Below are positions 1 through 9,245 of a stretch of 64,000 nucleotides of DNA, piece after piece. This stretch comes from CAYYGL01 sp964471235 (GTDB taxonomy: Bacteria; Calditrichota; Calditrichia; RBG-13-44-9; J075): positions 23,500 through 87,499 of the forward strand of contig CAYYGL010000002.1 of NCBI GenBank assembly GCA_964471235.1, in the 5' to 3' direction. Within the stretch, counting starts at the first letter, position 1. Each line of letters opens with the position of its first letter. The notes below the pieces were generated by a model. That model was not told where the DNA came from. It made no database searches and saw only the letters and a list, made by a program, of their open reading frames with translations. The position numbers and the translations under genes were made by a program.

Positions 1-1239
1 GAGTCACCGGCGGTGTTGGCAGAAAGAAGCGACTATATCCGCACGAAGCTGCCGGAAAAAGTCCCCCTGGAGATAACGGAGAATTATTACTTGCCCCTGT
101 TACGCACTTTATTCCACCGGGTGGGTCGGCCGATGGGCACTGTTATTATGCGCGCCTGGGAATTAGGCGCCCGGTTTGTTCATCATCGGGAAACGTTCCA
201 AACCACCCCCTGGGAGGAAGCCTGGCAGGAATTCGGGAGGGATTTACAGCTATACCTTTCTCCCATTTCCATCACTTCTCCCCTCCCCTGGGACTTCTTC
301 TCATTTGGAGTGGGCAAAGCGTTCTATCGAACTGAAAAAAATCGGGCGGCACAGGGGCAACTGCATTCAGAGAACCGGGATAGTGTTTCCCTGGGGATGG
401 GGATAACCGCCAGGGAGTTTGAAGCGATCATCCGACACACTGCCCGGAACCCATACGAGGGTACATCAACGTTCCAGAGAACCGATACCCGCACACATGC
501 CGCCTTACCGCAGGAAGCACAACCAATTCGCTATGGCAGGAAGGGGAAAAAAGTTCAAATGCCTTCTGCGGTTATCAAAACCCGTATTCGGGTGCGTTAT
601 TCCAAAACCGGCGTATATCGGTTTTTGTCACACAAAGATTTAACGGTCATTTTTAACCGGGCATTACGAATGGCAAAAATTCCGGTTGTCCAATCCCAGG
701 GAAAGAAAAGAACGCTGAAAATTTCTTATGGGCTGCCATTAAGCAGCGGAGTAGCGTCCACTGCGGAGTATTTGGATTTGGAAGTCAAATTGGGAAGGGA
801 AATTGATTTACAGAAGCAGTTAAATGCATATCTTCCGGATGGGATACGCATTCTGCAGTACAAAAGCATTTTTCGGAAAGTGCCGGCGCTGGCTGCCGTG
901 GTAAACTTCACCACCTATGAAGTTCACTTTCCGGAAATCGATTTTTCCACCGAGTGGATAGCGGAGTGGTTAGCCCGGGAGAAAATCCTGGTAGACCGCC
1001 GTACCAAAGAAGGAGTACGAGAGGTGGATATTCGTCCTTTTGTGGACGGCATGACATCCAAAAATAACATCCTGGAAGTTTCAATTCTTATTAAAGAGGA
1101 ACAAACTGCTAAAATAACCGAAGTTTTAGAATCGCTGTTAACACCGCAAGGCATTGACTATCGACGGTGTTTTATTCAAAGGACGGGACAGTTTATTGTT
1201 AAAGAGGATAGACGTTTGACACCCTTTGAGGTACTTTGA
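1..1239 (+). CDS. DUF2344 / radical-SAM-linked protein, 5'-truncated by the window edge
   Basis: The reading frame is open from base 1, so the gene starts upstream and only its C-terminal ~412 residues are present; the GTG at 13 is probably internal. The first ~110 residues resemble the region that follows the radical-SAM core in TIGR03960-type proteins (RAWELGARF, PLPWDFFSFGV). The last ~220 residues are a DUF2344 domain, seen in RVRYSKTGVYRFLSHKDL, the SQGKKRTLKISYGLPLSSGV stretch and AEYLDLEV. Proteins of this type are commonly encoded next to rng, as here; their biochemical role is not settled, but a link to RNA metabolism or translation is usually inferred from context. Oddity: the cysteine cluster usually found between the two parts (DCR...C..CG.C) is not visible around residues 115-135. 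The family call is confident; the function is unknown. Confidence 0.8.
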   Translation, partial: ESPAVLAERSDYIRTKLPEKVPLEITENYYLPLLRTLFHRVGRPMGTVIMRAWELGARFVHHRETFQTTPWEEAWQEFGRDLQLYLSPISITSPLPWDFFSFGVGKAFYRTEKNRAAQGQLHSENRDSVSLGMGITAREFEAIIRHTARNPYEGTSTFQRTDTRTHAALPQEAQPIRYGRKGKKVQMPSAVIKTRIRVRYSKTGVYRFLSHKDLTVIFNRALRMAKIPVVQSQGKKRTLKISYGLPLSSGVASTAEYLDLEVKLGREIDLQKQLNAYLPDGIRILQYKSIFRKVPALAAVVNFTTYEVHFPEIDFSTEWIAEWLAREKILVDRRTKEGVREVDIRPFVDGMTSKNNILEVSILIKEEQTAKITEVLESLLTPQGIDYRRCFIQRTGQFIVKEDRRLTPFEVL

Positions 1240-1624
1240 CCGGATAAAGTACCTATCCCATAAGCCGGGAATAAATTTTATCATCTTGCCGCTTTCAACA
1301 GAAAAAAGGGTGTAACGAGCATTAAGAACAGAATGACGGGCTGATAAAAATCTGTAAACGATGGATCATTCAGTTGTTTTTAAGATAAACGTATTAAACC
1401 TTTGTCATCTGGCATACCCACGGGTTTATTTTTGCCTGTTGAAACAACTGAACCCATCCTCATCACATTTGGCATTCGGACGCATTTTGACGGTTAAGTT
1501 TTGGAACCGAATGCCATTGTAAGCCCATAAGTTCCTCGCCCTCCCTGTCTTACCGTTCGGTTTGTGCCTCCGTTCAGCGATTCCTTTTTTCAACCGCTTA
1601 TGATGGAAAGGAAGTCTGTGGATT
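1240..1624. other. Intergenic gap before rng
   Basis: No convincing gene, terminator or structured RNA was seen in these 385 bases. The segment just upstream of rng carries a purine-rich ribosome binding site (GGAAAGGAAG, about 1606-1615). A minus-strand open frame here overlaps the rng start and has no protein-like features. Confidence 0.5.
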
Positions 1625-3157
1625 ATGAAAAAGGAAATTATCATTAATTCAACCAATGAAGATACCCGAATTGCCTTGCTGGAAAATGGCAAATTAGTAG
1701 AATTATTTGTGGAACGCCCGGATCGGGAACGGATGGTGGGGGATATTTATAAGGGCAGAGTTCGAAGAGTGGTCAGGGGGATGCAGGCAGCATTTATTGA
1801 CATCGGCTTCGAACAGGATGCCTTTTTACATTTTTCCGATATGGGTTCCAATGTCAACCAACTGTTTGCCGACATTGAAGAAGAAGAGTTGGAGAATGGC
1901 AATGGAAAGAACAAAAATCAAGTGGAACCGCAAGATCTGCTCCGAAACGGGCAGGAAATTGTGGTTCAAATCATCAAAGAACCGATTAGCAGCAAAGGAC
2001 CGCGGGTTACTACCGAATTGACCATACCCGGGCGCTTTTTGGTCTTGGTGCCCAATCAACACCGCATTGGTATTTCCCGTAAAATTTCTTCCCGGCAGGA
2101 ACGAAGGCGTTTGCGTCAACTGGCGAGAAAACTTCTTCCCAAGAACTTTGGACTGATTGTTCGTACCGTCGCCGAAGGGAAAAATGAGAGCATCATCAAA
2201 CAAGACCTGGAAAAGCTGTTGTCCGATTGGGAAGAAATCCAGAAGAAAATTCGTACCGCTAAACCCCCGATGTTATTATACCAGGACCTGGGGATGGCAT
2301 CCAGTGTTATCCGGGATTTGTTTACCTCCGATGTTGCCCGGGTTGTGGTGGATTCCCGGAAAATGCAGCGGGAAATCATTCGTTATTTAAGAGAGGTTGG
2401 CTCGGAGTTGGTAAACCGCGTGGAATATTTCAAATCAAAAAAGCCAATTTTTGATGTTTTCCGCATCGAACAGGACATTCAAAACAGCATTCAGAAAAAG
2501 GTGAATATGCCCAATGGCGGGTATTTGTTCATTGAACATACCGAGGCATTAACCGTGGTGGATGTCAATTCCGGGCGCTATTTTGGTAAAAAAGATCATG
2601 AGAGAAATTCGTTAAAAATCAATCTGGAGGCCTCCCGGGAAATTGCCCGCCAACTACGCCTGCGAGACGTGGGCGGGTTAATCGTCATTGATTTTATCGA
2701 TATGGAAGAAGAAAGTAACAAACAAAAAGTATTAAACGAGCTTCGAAAGGAGTTTGGTCGGGACCGGGCAATTACCAAGTTGGGAGAGATGAGCCGTTTC
2801 GGATTGGTAGAAATGACCCGGCAGCGTATTCGACCCAGTTTAATTTATAATATCACCGAACCATGCCCCACCTGTGGGGGAAACGGATTGGTACCCACCA
2901 GGGGCACCATCCTGGCAAATATCGAGCGGGCAATCCGCCGTTATATTGCTGCCCGGTTAGACCGGAGAATTATTTTACAGGTACACCCGGAAATGTTGGA
3001 CTATTTGAATAACAAGCGCTTTGGGCGTCGTTTCCGTTTGATGTGGAAATACTGGGTAAAAATAACCGCTGAAGTGAATGAACAACTCCAACGCCATGAA
3101 TTCCGCCTTTTGACCAAACGAAAAAGAGAGGACGTTACCGACCGGTTCGTTTTTTAG
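1625..3157 (+). CDS. rng: Ribonuclease E/G family endoribonuclease
   Basis: Single-strand-specific endoribonuclease of the RNase E/G family, acting on rRNA and mRNA processing in the cytoplasm. The 510-residue length fits RNase G rather than the longer RNase E. The N-terminal S1 domain is visible (GDIYKGRVRRVVRGMQAAFI, then DAFLHFSDM), followed by the 5'-sensor/RNase H-like region (GPRVTTELTIPGRFLVL). The catalytic metal-binding aspartates lie in VVDVNSGR (about residues 311-318) and GGLIVIDFIDM (about 350-360). The CPTCGGNG zinc-link motif lies near residue 413. The ATG at 1625 is preceded by GGAAAGGAAG. The insertion after the S1 domain (EEEELENGNGKNKNQ) is an acidic low-complexity loop. 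It probably follows the DUF2344 gene functionally, although 385 bases separate them. Confidence 0.96.
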   Translation: MKKEIIINSTNEDTRIALLENGKLVELFVERPDRERMVGDIYKGRVRRVVRGMQAAFIDIGFEQDAFLHFSDMGSNVNQLFADIEEEELENGNGKNKNQVEPQDLLRNGQEIVVQIIKEPISSKGPRVTTELTIPGRFLVLVPNQHRIGISRKISSRQERRRLRQLARKLLPKNFGLIVRTVAEGKNESIIKQDLEKLLSDWEEIQKKIRTAKPPMLLYQDLGMASSVIRDLFTSDVARVVVDSRKMQREIIRYLREVGSELVNRVEYFKSKKPIFDVFRIEQDIQNSIQKKVNMPNGGYLFIEHTEALTVVDVNSGRYFGKKDHERNSLKINLEASREIARQLRLRDVGGLIVIDFIDMEEESNKQKVLNELRKEFGRDRAITKLGEMSRFGLVEMTRQRIRPSLIYNITEPCPTCGGNGLVPTRGTILANIERAIRRYIAARLDRRIILQVHPEMLDYLNNKRFGRRFRLMWKYWVKITAEVNEQLQRHEFRLLTKRKREDVTDRFVF

Positions 3158-3211
3158 AAACGGGATTCCTCTGAGCGAATTTGAATGGAAAATGTATCGG
3201 GGATAAACTAT

Positions 3212-3386
3212 GTAACTACTCAGGTCATAGCTATTTAAGACGTAAATAAGAAAGAGTTCCGGTAGAAATCTGTTTTTGTCCTCAAAACTTTTTCTTTACT
3301 GCAATGAGCGCAGCGGATACGCGACGAGCCGCAACGTGAAAGAGATAAACATCTGTTCGTTGCGGTATATCAACCTGAGTAGTTAC
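3212..3386. repeat. Element bounded by a 14-bp terminal inverted repeat
   Basis: GTAACTACTCAGGT at 3212-3225 has its exact reverse complement at 3373-3386, enclosing 147 bases without a gene. Inside lies a smaller inverted repeat, CCGCAACG (about 3330) against CGTTGCGG (about 3357). The terminal sequence matches, in 12 of 14 positions, that of the element at 60308-60626 in the same window, so this looks like a family of small non-autonomous elements (MITE-like). That it is mobile is inference; no transposase is present. Confidence 0.6.
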
Positions 3387-3454
3387 TAAATGATTAATAG
3401 GGACTGTGAGCCGGTGGAAGGACCAAGTGTTTCACCTGGTTAAGCGCTGTGCTG

Positions 3455-3835
3455 CTAATCCATCCGTACCCCTCGATGGGTATCCTGTTCCAGAATAGCG
3501 GGAAGTTCTTCCGGAGGAACGGTATCCCTTTTGGTCAGGAAGGAGATTAACATTGGCAGGTTTACCCCCGAGATGACGTGGATTTTGGGGAATTCATGAG
3601 ATATCCTTTTTGCCACCGTCCAACAGCTACCGCCCCTTAAATCCGCCATGATAATCACATCATCTCCTCCCTGTTTATGGAGAAAACTAACCAGATGATG
3701 ATAGAGGGTTTCCGGGGACAGGTTTTCATTGGTGAACGGGTAAAGAGAATCCGTGCTACCTAAAATCTTTTCAACAGCATTCACAAATTCGAATGCCAGG
3801 TTGCCATGACAGATGACCAGGCCGGTAACCATCAT
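3455..3835 (-). CDS. PTS EIIA component, mannose/fructose (ManX-type) family
   Basis: Soluble phosphocarrier domain that accepts phosphate from HPr on a histidine. The 126 residues match the length of a stand-alone EIIA-man domain. The active-site histidine is His10 in LVICHGNLA, the same position as in E. coli ManX, and ADLRGGSCW at about residue 64 corresponds to the conserved TDLFGGSP loop. The ATG overlaps the stop codon of hprK in an ATGA arrangement, so the two are translationally coupled. No EIIB, EIIC or EIID gene follows, so a regulatory role coupled to HprK is more likely than sugar uptake (inference). Confidence 0.88.
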   Translation of the reverse strand: MMVTGLVICHGNLAFEFVNAVEKILGSTDSLYPFTNENLSPETLYHHLVSFLHKQGGDDVIIMADLRGGSCWTVAKRISHEFPKIHVISGVNLPMLISFLTKRDTVPPEELPAILEQDTHRGVRMD

Positions 3836-4830
3836 TCGAAATCCTTATCTAAAAAATCCCTTGTCTTTAACTGCCGGAGATGCTCCCGTTCCTGTCGTTT
3901 CATTTTTTCCATTAACCTTCGGTTGAATTCCGTGGGAGTATGGTGCCCATGCAGCTTCAATTGCTCATTCATGGCGATTGTTTCGGCAATTACGGTAATA
4001 TTTTTCCCGGGATGGATGGGCAGAACAACCCGGGAAATTTGCACATCCAGAATGGTTGAGGTTTGCCGATCCAATCCGGTGCGATCATAATCTACTTTGG
4101 GATCAAATTCCACCAGGTTTACTTCTACTTCAATACGCTTATGAATCCGCACTCCCCGAATGCCGAATATTTGTCGTACATCGATCAAGCCCAGGCCCCG
4201 GATTTCAATCAAATGTTCGGAGATGTCTCTCCCCTCCCCCATCAAAATTTCTTCGGTCTTTCGAGTAATAACCACCATATCATCAGCCACCAGGCGATGC
4301 CCTCTCTCCACCAGGTCCAATGCGATTTCACTTTTACCAATACCACTTCGTCCGGTAAACAACAGCCCAATACCATACACGTCGACCAGGGTGCCATGTA
4401 CCGTGGTCCGGGGAGCAAACGCATTTTGCAGATAATCGCTTAAGCGGTGGGAGAATGTTGTTGTGGCAAAAGAGCTTCGAAAAACGCTAATGTAACGACG
4501 AATGGCAATATGAATCAATTCCGGGGGGGGTTCATTGCCATCGGTAATAAACAGGCAGGGGATTTCGAATTGAAGCACCTTCTCCAACGCCTCTTTTCGC
4601 TGCCGGGAAGAGAGGCTGTTCAGGTAACGAATTTCCGTATTTCCCAGCACTTGAACGCGATTGTAGGTAAATAGTTCGAGAAATCCTGCCAGCGCCAGAC
4701 CGGGTCGGTGCAGTTCACTCTGGGTGATTTCACGCTCAAAACCGGCGTCAGAGGTCAACAATTCCAACTTTAGTTTTTCCCGGTTCTCCCGGTATAATTT
4801 CCCAACTGTTAAGGTATTTTGCATTAACAT
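3832..4830 (-). CDS. hprK: HPr kinase/phosphorylase
   Basis: Bifunctional enzyme that phosphorylates and dephosphorylates HPr on a serine in response to metabolic state. The 332 residues include the N-terminal regulatory domain (1-135) and the kinase domain: His145 in VHGTLVDVYG, the P-loop GRSGIGKS at 160-167, VADDMV at 181-186, and the family signature GLGLIDVRQIFGIRG at 212-226. It is the last but one gene of a minus-strand series (smg, topA, xerC, hpf) but an intrinsic terminator precedes it, so it probably has its own promoter between 4831 and 4977. The overlap with the EIIA gene supports a regulatory PTS. HPr and EI are not in the window. Confidence 0.95.
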   Translation of the reverse strand: MLMQNTLTVGKLYRENREKLKLELLTSDAGFEREITQSELHRPGLALAGFLELFTYNRVQVLGNTEIRYLNSLSSRQRKEALEKVLQFEIPCLFITDGNEPPPELIHIAIRRYISVFRSSFATTTFSHRLSDYLQNAFAPRTTVHGTLVDVYGIGLLFTGRSGIGKSEIALDLVERGHRLVADDMVVITRKTEEILMGEGRDISEHLIEIRGLGLIDVRQIFGIRGVRIHKRIEVEVNLVEFDPKVDYDRTGLDRQTSTILDVQISRVVLPIHPGKNITVIAETIAMNEQLKLHGHHTPTEFNRRLMEKMKRQEREHLRQLKTRDFLDKDFE

Positions 4831-4972
4831 CAGTAAATTCTCATCAATCTATGATCGGGGAATGAGGAAATCGCTGCTTTTCTTCGTTCTTCCAAATGTA
4901 TTCATCTACTCCCCTGCCTGTCCGTTAACTACGTTTCTGGAAAATAATTTAATAGAATTATCATCAATTGCC

Positions 4973-5006
4973 AATAAAAAAAGGGGATACCAATGGATAT
5001 CCCCTT
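4973..5006 (-). terminator. Intrinsic terminator after hpf
   Basis: On the minus strand AAGGGGATA (5006-4998) pairs with TATCCCCTT (4989-4981) around an 8-base loop and is followed by a run of seven T residues. It lies 23 bases beyond the hpf stop codon and separates hpf from hprK. Confidence 0.85.
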
Positions 5007-5029
5007 CTCAACTTAAATTTTTGGAATGA

Positions 5030-5341
5030 TTATGCGGAATTAATAACATCTTTTTCCGGTGTTCTTATTTTGGATTTATACCTTTTCAACTGTCGTTCCG
5101 CTTTATCTAAAGCGAGGTCAAAGGATTTCCGTAGATCTTCGGAAATTTCTTTGACCACGATATCTTTGTTAAAAACGTGAATTTTGATCTCCACATAGCG
5201 TGTTTGTTTTTCCCAACCCAATATAACTTCCACATCAACAATGCCGTCAAAAAAGCGATTTAACTTCTGAATTTTTTCCTCAACATATTCGCGTAAATCG
5301 TCCGGAAGTTTAAAATGGCGGGCTGTGATTTTGAAGTTCAT
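5030..5341 (-). CDS. hpf: Short ribosome hibernation promoting factor (HPF/RaiA family)
   Basis: Binds the decoding region of the 30S subunit and stabilises inactive ribosomes in stationary phase. The 103-residue protein has the whole beta-alpha-beta-beta-beta-alpha S30AE domain: ITARHFKLPDDLREYVEEKI at the start, VEIKIHVFNKDIVVKE in the middle and DLRKSFDLALDKAERQLKRY at the end. There is no C-terminal dimerisation domain, so this is the short form. The start ATG is preceded by AAGGAGG (plus-strand complement at 5345-5352). It lies 18 bases downstream of xerC and ends in a strong terminator. Confidence 0.94.
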   Translation of the reverse strand: MNFKITARHFKLPDDLREYVEEKIQKLNRFFDGIVDVEVILGWEKQTRYVEIKIHVFNKDIVVKEISEDLRKSFDLALDKAERQLKRYKSKIRTPEKDVINSA

Positions 5342-5359
5342 AAAATCCTCCTTATGAGA

Positions 5360-6271
5360 TTAGGGTGTATGTTTTTCGGCTCGGGGATGAGCCTGACGAT
5401 AGATTGCTTTTAATCGTTCCATGCTAACATGAGTATAAATCTGGGTGGTTGACAAACTTTCATGCCCCAACAACTCTTTAACGGCTAATAAATCTGCCCC
5501 CCGATCCAGCAAATGGGTGGCAAATGAATGACGCAATACGTGCGGGCTCAGATGCTCCTGCTCCGATAATTGCTGCATGTACTTCCGGGTCATTTTTTGA
5601 ATTGCCAGGGGATACATCTTTTTCCCTTTTGCCGTGACAAATACCAGGGATGGCGTCTCTATTTGAGCGATGTCCCGCTTTCGCCAAATCAAATATTCTT
5701 GTAAAGCGCGTTTAAAATAGGAACCAAAAGGAATAATCCGCTCCTTTTTTCGTTTGCCAAGAACACGAATCACTTCATTCGACAAATCAATTTGATCAAC
5801 TCGCAATTCGATTAATTCATTTAACCGAAGACCGCAACCGTAAAGCAACTCCAAAATGGCACGGTCTCGAACCCCCTCGAATGTATCAGCGGGTGGCAAT
5901 TCCATCAGCTTTCGCGCTTGCTCAATGCTCAATACGGTGGGTAACCGGCGATTGAGTTTGGGAGCAGATACGACCGCTGCCGGATTTTTTTTAATAAGCC
6001 CGTTTCGAAATAAGAATCTAAAAAATGACTTTACACTGGAAAGTTTACGAGCAATACTGCGTTTTTGTAGTTCTAATTTAAGAAGATTTCCCAGGAATTG
6101 GCGAATGAGTTGGGTATCAATTTGAGAGAGTGTGATTGGGGACTGTTGTAATTGTTCTTCGGCATAATGGATAAATTGTGCGATGTCATTTCGATAAGAC
6201 TCGACTGTATGTTGTGAATATTGCCGTTGGTTGGTAAGATAATGTAAAAACTGCTCTAATTCAACCCACAT
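5360..6271 (-). CDS. xerC: Tyrosine recombinase XerC/XerD
   Basis: Site-specific recombinase that resolves chromosome dimers at dif, in the cytoplasm with a partner recombinase and FtsK. With the ATG at 6271 the protein has 303 residues, the normal length. The N-terminal SAM-like core-binding domain (about 1-85) is followed by the catalytic domain with the complete residue set: Arg149 (GLRLNEL), Lys173 (VLGKRKK), His244 and Arg247 (HVLRHSF), His270 (LLGHESLSTT) and the nucleophile Tyr279 (QIYTHVS). A GTG four codons upstream is an alternative start; neither has a clear ribosome binding site. XerC is chosen over XerD because topA-xerC linkage is common, but the sequence alone does not decide it. 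Confidence 0.9.
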   Translation of the reverse strand: MWVELEQFLHYLTNQRQYSQHTVESYRNDIAQFIHYAEEQLQQSPITLSQIDTQLIRQFLGNLLKLELQKRSIARKLSSVKSFFRFLFRNGLIKKNPAAVVSAPKLNRRLPTVLSIEQARKLMELPPADTFEGVRDRAILELLYGCGLRLNELIELRVDQIDLSNEVIRVLGKRKKERIIPFGSYFKRALQEYLIWRKRDIAQIETPSLVFVTAKGKKMYPLAIQKMTRKYMQQLSEQEHLSPHVLRHSFATHLLDRGADLLAVKELLGHESLSTTQIYTHVSMERLKAIYRQAHPRAEKHTP

Positions 6272-6350
6272 TTTTGTGTACACGTTTTATTTATATTTGT
6301 CACGCTGAAACAAGGTTAAAGTTCCTGAACAGCATCTTGCCTGTCTAAAG

Positions 6351-8627
6351 TTACTCGGCTAACTCATCCACCTTCTCCTTGTGCTTGCAATTCGGGCATT
6401 GGAGAAAAAAACCGTCTTTGCGGGTAGTCCTCTCTTCCATTAACGGATAGTGACATTGGGGACAACTCGTTGCCCGCGGACGATTCCAGAGCGCAAACTT
6501 ACATTTCGGGTATTCGCTGCATCCGTAAAAGACCTTTCCTTTACGGGTTTGTTTTTGAACAATGGTTCCCGGGCATCCATCCTCCGGGCATGGCACGCCG
6601 GTACTGATTGGCTTGGTGAATTTGCATTCCGGATACCGGGAGCATGCCAAAAATTCTCCGAATCTCCCCCGTTTGATCACCATGGGGCTGCCGCATTGTT
6701 CGCATTTCTCATCAGTTTCTTCCGGCGGCGGTGGTTCCTCCAACGGACGGGTATTCTTACATTCCGGATACCCGCTGCAAGCCAAAAACTGACCGTTCCT
6801 CCCCCAGCGTACTACCATCGGACGACCACATTTATCACAGGCGATATCACTTTCCTTCTGCAAAGAACTCCGGATTTCGGACAACTTCCCGGTTACCTGT
6901 TCCAGCGTTTCTTTAAAAGGATGATAAAACTCATCCAATGTGTGCACATAAGTTGCCTGATGTTGCTCAATTTTATCCAGTTCATCTTCCATTGAAGCAG
7001 TAAATTTGACATTGAAGATGTTGGGAAAATAACTGACCAACAGATAATTAACGGTTTTACCCAATTCAGTCGGTCTTAAAGCGCGCTCGATCTTCTCCAC
7101 GTAATTCCGCTGAAACAGAGTGGAAATAATCTGAGCATAAGTACTGGGGCGCCCGATACCTAATTTATCCAATGTTTTCACCAGGGTGCTTTCCGTATAG
7201 CGGGGAGGCGGTTTGGTGAAATGTTGTTTGAGCAGCAATTCCAATAACGTCAGTACATCACCCTCTTTGATCTGTTGAGGAAGGTTTTCGGGATTCTGGC
7301 TGCCGTTCTCGTTGTTTTTCTCTTCTCCCTGGGGTTGATAGACTTGCAGGAATCCCCGGTAAACAATCACTTCACCGGTGGCACGGAAGAGATAGTCGCC
7401 GGCGGCTATGTCAATGGTCATTTTTTCCGCTTTAGCCGGTTTTAATTGGCTGGCGATAAAGCGCTTCCAAATCAAATCATACAATTTGAATTGGGATGCC
7501 GTTAAAAACGCTTTCAGCTTCTGCGGTTCAAACTCCGGGGTAAGATACGTCGGACGAATCGCTTCGTGGGCATCCTGAGCTCCCTTTTTGCTCCGGTAAA
7601 TGTTTGGCTTGGATGGTAAGGCATCCACACCATACGTTTGGGTGATATATTCCCGGGCGCCTTGCAACGCTTCCTGACTAATCCGGGTCGAATCGGTTCG
7701 CATGTAGGTAATTAATCCAACGGTTCCTTTTTCTCCCAGATCCACTCCTTCGTATAATTTCTGGGCGGTCGACATTACCCGGGAGGTAGACATCCCAAAC
7801 CGGCGGGAAGCATCCTGCTGAAGGGTACTGGTTATAAACGGGGGCGGCGCCTTCCGGGTAACGGTCTCCCGTTTGATGGTTTCTACTCGGAAGGTTTCGG
7901 TCTGGAGCCGCTGATAATGCTGTTGTGCTTCCTTCTGGCTGGCAATGCGGAATTTATTGGGGTCTAAAGTCTTACCATTTATCTTGACCAATTTGGCATG
8001 GAATCGTTCCCGGGAGGGGGTTTCCAGGTGGGCGGTAATACTCCAGTATTCCACCGGTTTAAATTTCTCGATCTCGGCTTCCCGCTCACAAATCAATCTC
8101 AATGCCACAGATTGAACCCGCCCGGCACTCAGTCCTTTAAAAATTGTTCGCCACAATACCGGACTGACCATGTACCCCACAATACGGTCCATCACCCGGC
8201 GCGCCTGTTGCGCCTGGACCCGGTCTAAATCAATTTCCCGGGGGTTTTCCAGGGCTTTTAACACCGCTGTTTTGGTGATCTCATTGAACTCAATGCGCCG
8301 AATATTGGGGTTCACGCTACGGATTTTATCGGCGATGTGGTAAGCAATTGCTTCCCCTTCCCGGTCCGGGTCTGTAGCCAACAATACCTCTTTGGCTGCG
8401 GAAGCAGCTTGTTTCAGCTTTTTGACAATGTCGTTCTTCCCTTTAATGATGGTATAATGGGGACGATAGCCATCATCAATGTCCACCCCGATTTTCGTCT
8501 TGGGAAGATCAATCAGGTGCCCCACAGATGCGGCAACTGTGAAATCTTTACCTAAAATTTTGTTTATGGTTTTGGCTTTTGCGGGAGACTCGACAATTAC
8601 AAGTTTTTTATCACGTTTCTGGTTCAT
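6351..8627 (-). CDS. topA: DNA topoisomerase I (type IA)
   Basis: Relaxes negative supercoils by transient single-strand breakage through a tyrosine. The 758 residues comprise the TOPRIM domain with Glu13 (IVESPAKAKT) and DPDRE at 86-90, the type IA core with the active-site Tyr308 and Arg310 in GLITYMRTDSTR, and four C-terminal zinc-ribbon modules. The first two are close repeats (CDKCGRPMVVRWGRNGQF and CEQCGSPMVIKRGRFGEF). The third begins CPEDGCPGT and the fourth ends in CPNCKHKEK. Linkage of smg and topA occurs in other bacteria (the E. coli smf-smg locus carries a topA-like C-terminal gene). It is followed by xerC after 79 bases. Confidence 0.97.
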   Translation of the reverse strand: MNQKRDKKLVIVESPAKAKTINKILGKDFTVAASVGHLIDLPKTKIGVDIDDGYRPHYTIIKGKNDIVKKLKQAASAAKEVLLATDPDREGEAIAYHIADKIRSVNPNIRRIEFNEITKTAVLKALENPREIDLDRVQAQQARRVMDRIVGYMVSPVLWRTIFKGLSAGRVQSVALRLICEREAEIEKFKPVEYWSITAHLETPSRERFHAKLVKINGKTLDPNKFRIASQKEAQQHYQRLQTETFRVETIKRETVTRKAPPPFITSTLQQDASRRFGMSTSRVMSTAQKLYEGVDLGEKGTVGLITYMRTDSTRISQEALQGAREYITQTYGVDALPSKPNIYRSKKGAQDAHEAIRPTYLTPEFEPQKLKAFLTASQFKLYDLIWKRFIASQLKPAKAEKMTIDIAAGDYLFRATGEVIVYRGFLQVYQPQGEEKNNENGSQNPENLPQQIKEGDVLTLLELLLKQHFTKPPPRYTESTLVKTLDKLGIGRPSTYAQIISTLFQRNYVEKIERALRPTELGKTVNYLLVSYFPNIFNVKFTASMEDELDKIEQHQATYVHTLDEFYHPFKETLEQVTGKLSEIRSSLQKESDIACDKCGRPMVVRWGRNGQFLACSGYPECKNTRPLEEPPPPEETDEKCEQCGSPMVIKRGRFGEFLACSRYPECKFTKPISTGVPCPEDGCPGTIVQKQTRKGKVFYGCSEYPKCKFALWNRPRATSCPQCHYPLMEERTTRKDGFFLQCPNCKHKEKVDELAE

Positions 8628-8771
8628 AGCGCTCGTTGGTTATCCGTCGGTAACAGGAAAAAGAATTTAATGTGGGGGCTTGCCAGCCTATTCAATTTAT
8701 CCTCAATATCATGGTGCTTTGTAATGCGTTCCAACACTCTTTTGTTCCCGGTAGATGGAGCCGGATCCATT

Positions 8772-9245
8772 TCAATTGATTTTATCATTCCCCGGGGAAA
8801 AAACCGAATTCGTGGCAGACGGGTCTTTACGGTCTTCCATGAGCACCTGAGAAATGATTGACCGGAGTTCCTCCACATCTACCGCTTGCCCCCCCATCAG
8901 AAAACATCGTTCAATCACCGGTTCAATTTGCAGTGCATTTAGAACCCCCAATGATTGCAGTTGTATCAAGTAACCATAGGCTTCTTTGGTAAAAAAACGC
9001 ATTTCTTCCGGTAATAGAATTCGGATTGAGGGAGTTTCTTTTCCCACCGTTTTGGGATGAGGAAGAATCTCCTGATTTCCCAAATTCATAATCACCCATT
9101 TTACCGCCTTGTCGATCTCTCGTTCCGTATACCCTTCCGCTAACAGACGTTGAGAGATACTATCCAAATCAAATTGAACAGATTCGGATGATTGAGATAT
9201 TTCCTGAAGTAGAAAATCTATAATCTTATTGACACGTTTTTGCAT
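8772..9245 (-). CDS. smg: Smg family protein (DUF494)
   Basis: A 157-residue protein of the Smg/DUF494 family, whose biochemical role is not established. The sequence shows the family pattern: a helical N-terminus (KRVNKIIDFLLQEI), LLAEGYTEREIDKAVKW, and the C-terminal RFFTKEAYGYLIQLQSLGVL and EPVIERCF segments. The ATG at 9245 is chosen because AAGGAG lies five bases upstream; an in-frame start 31 codons earlier is unlikely. It precedes topA by 144 bases on the same strand. Confidence 0.85.
   Translation of the reverse strand: MQKRVNKIIDFLLQEISQSSESVQFDLDSISQRLLAEGYTEREIDKAVKWVIMNLGNQEILPHPKTVGKETPSIRILLPEEMRFFTKEAYGYLIQLQSLGVLNALQIEPVIERCFLMGGQAVDVEELRSIISQVLMEDRKDPSATNSVFSPGNDKIN

Noticed and set aside
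176..643. Short plus-strand frames inside the DUF2344 gene
   Set aside because: They lie in other frames of a gene with strong family motifs, so they are shadows.
1426..1692. Minus-strand frame in the gap before rng
   Set aside because: It overlaps the rng start antisense and shows no protein-like pattern.
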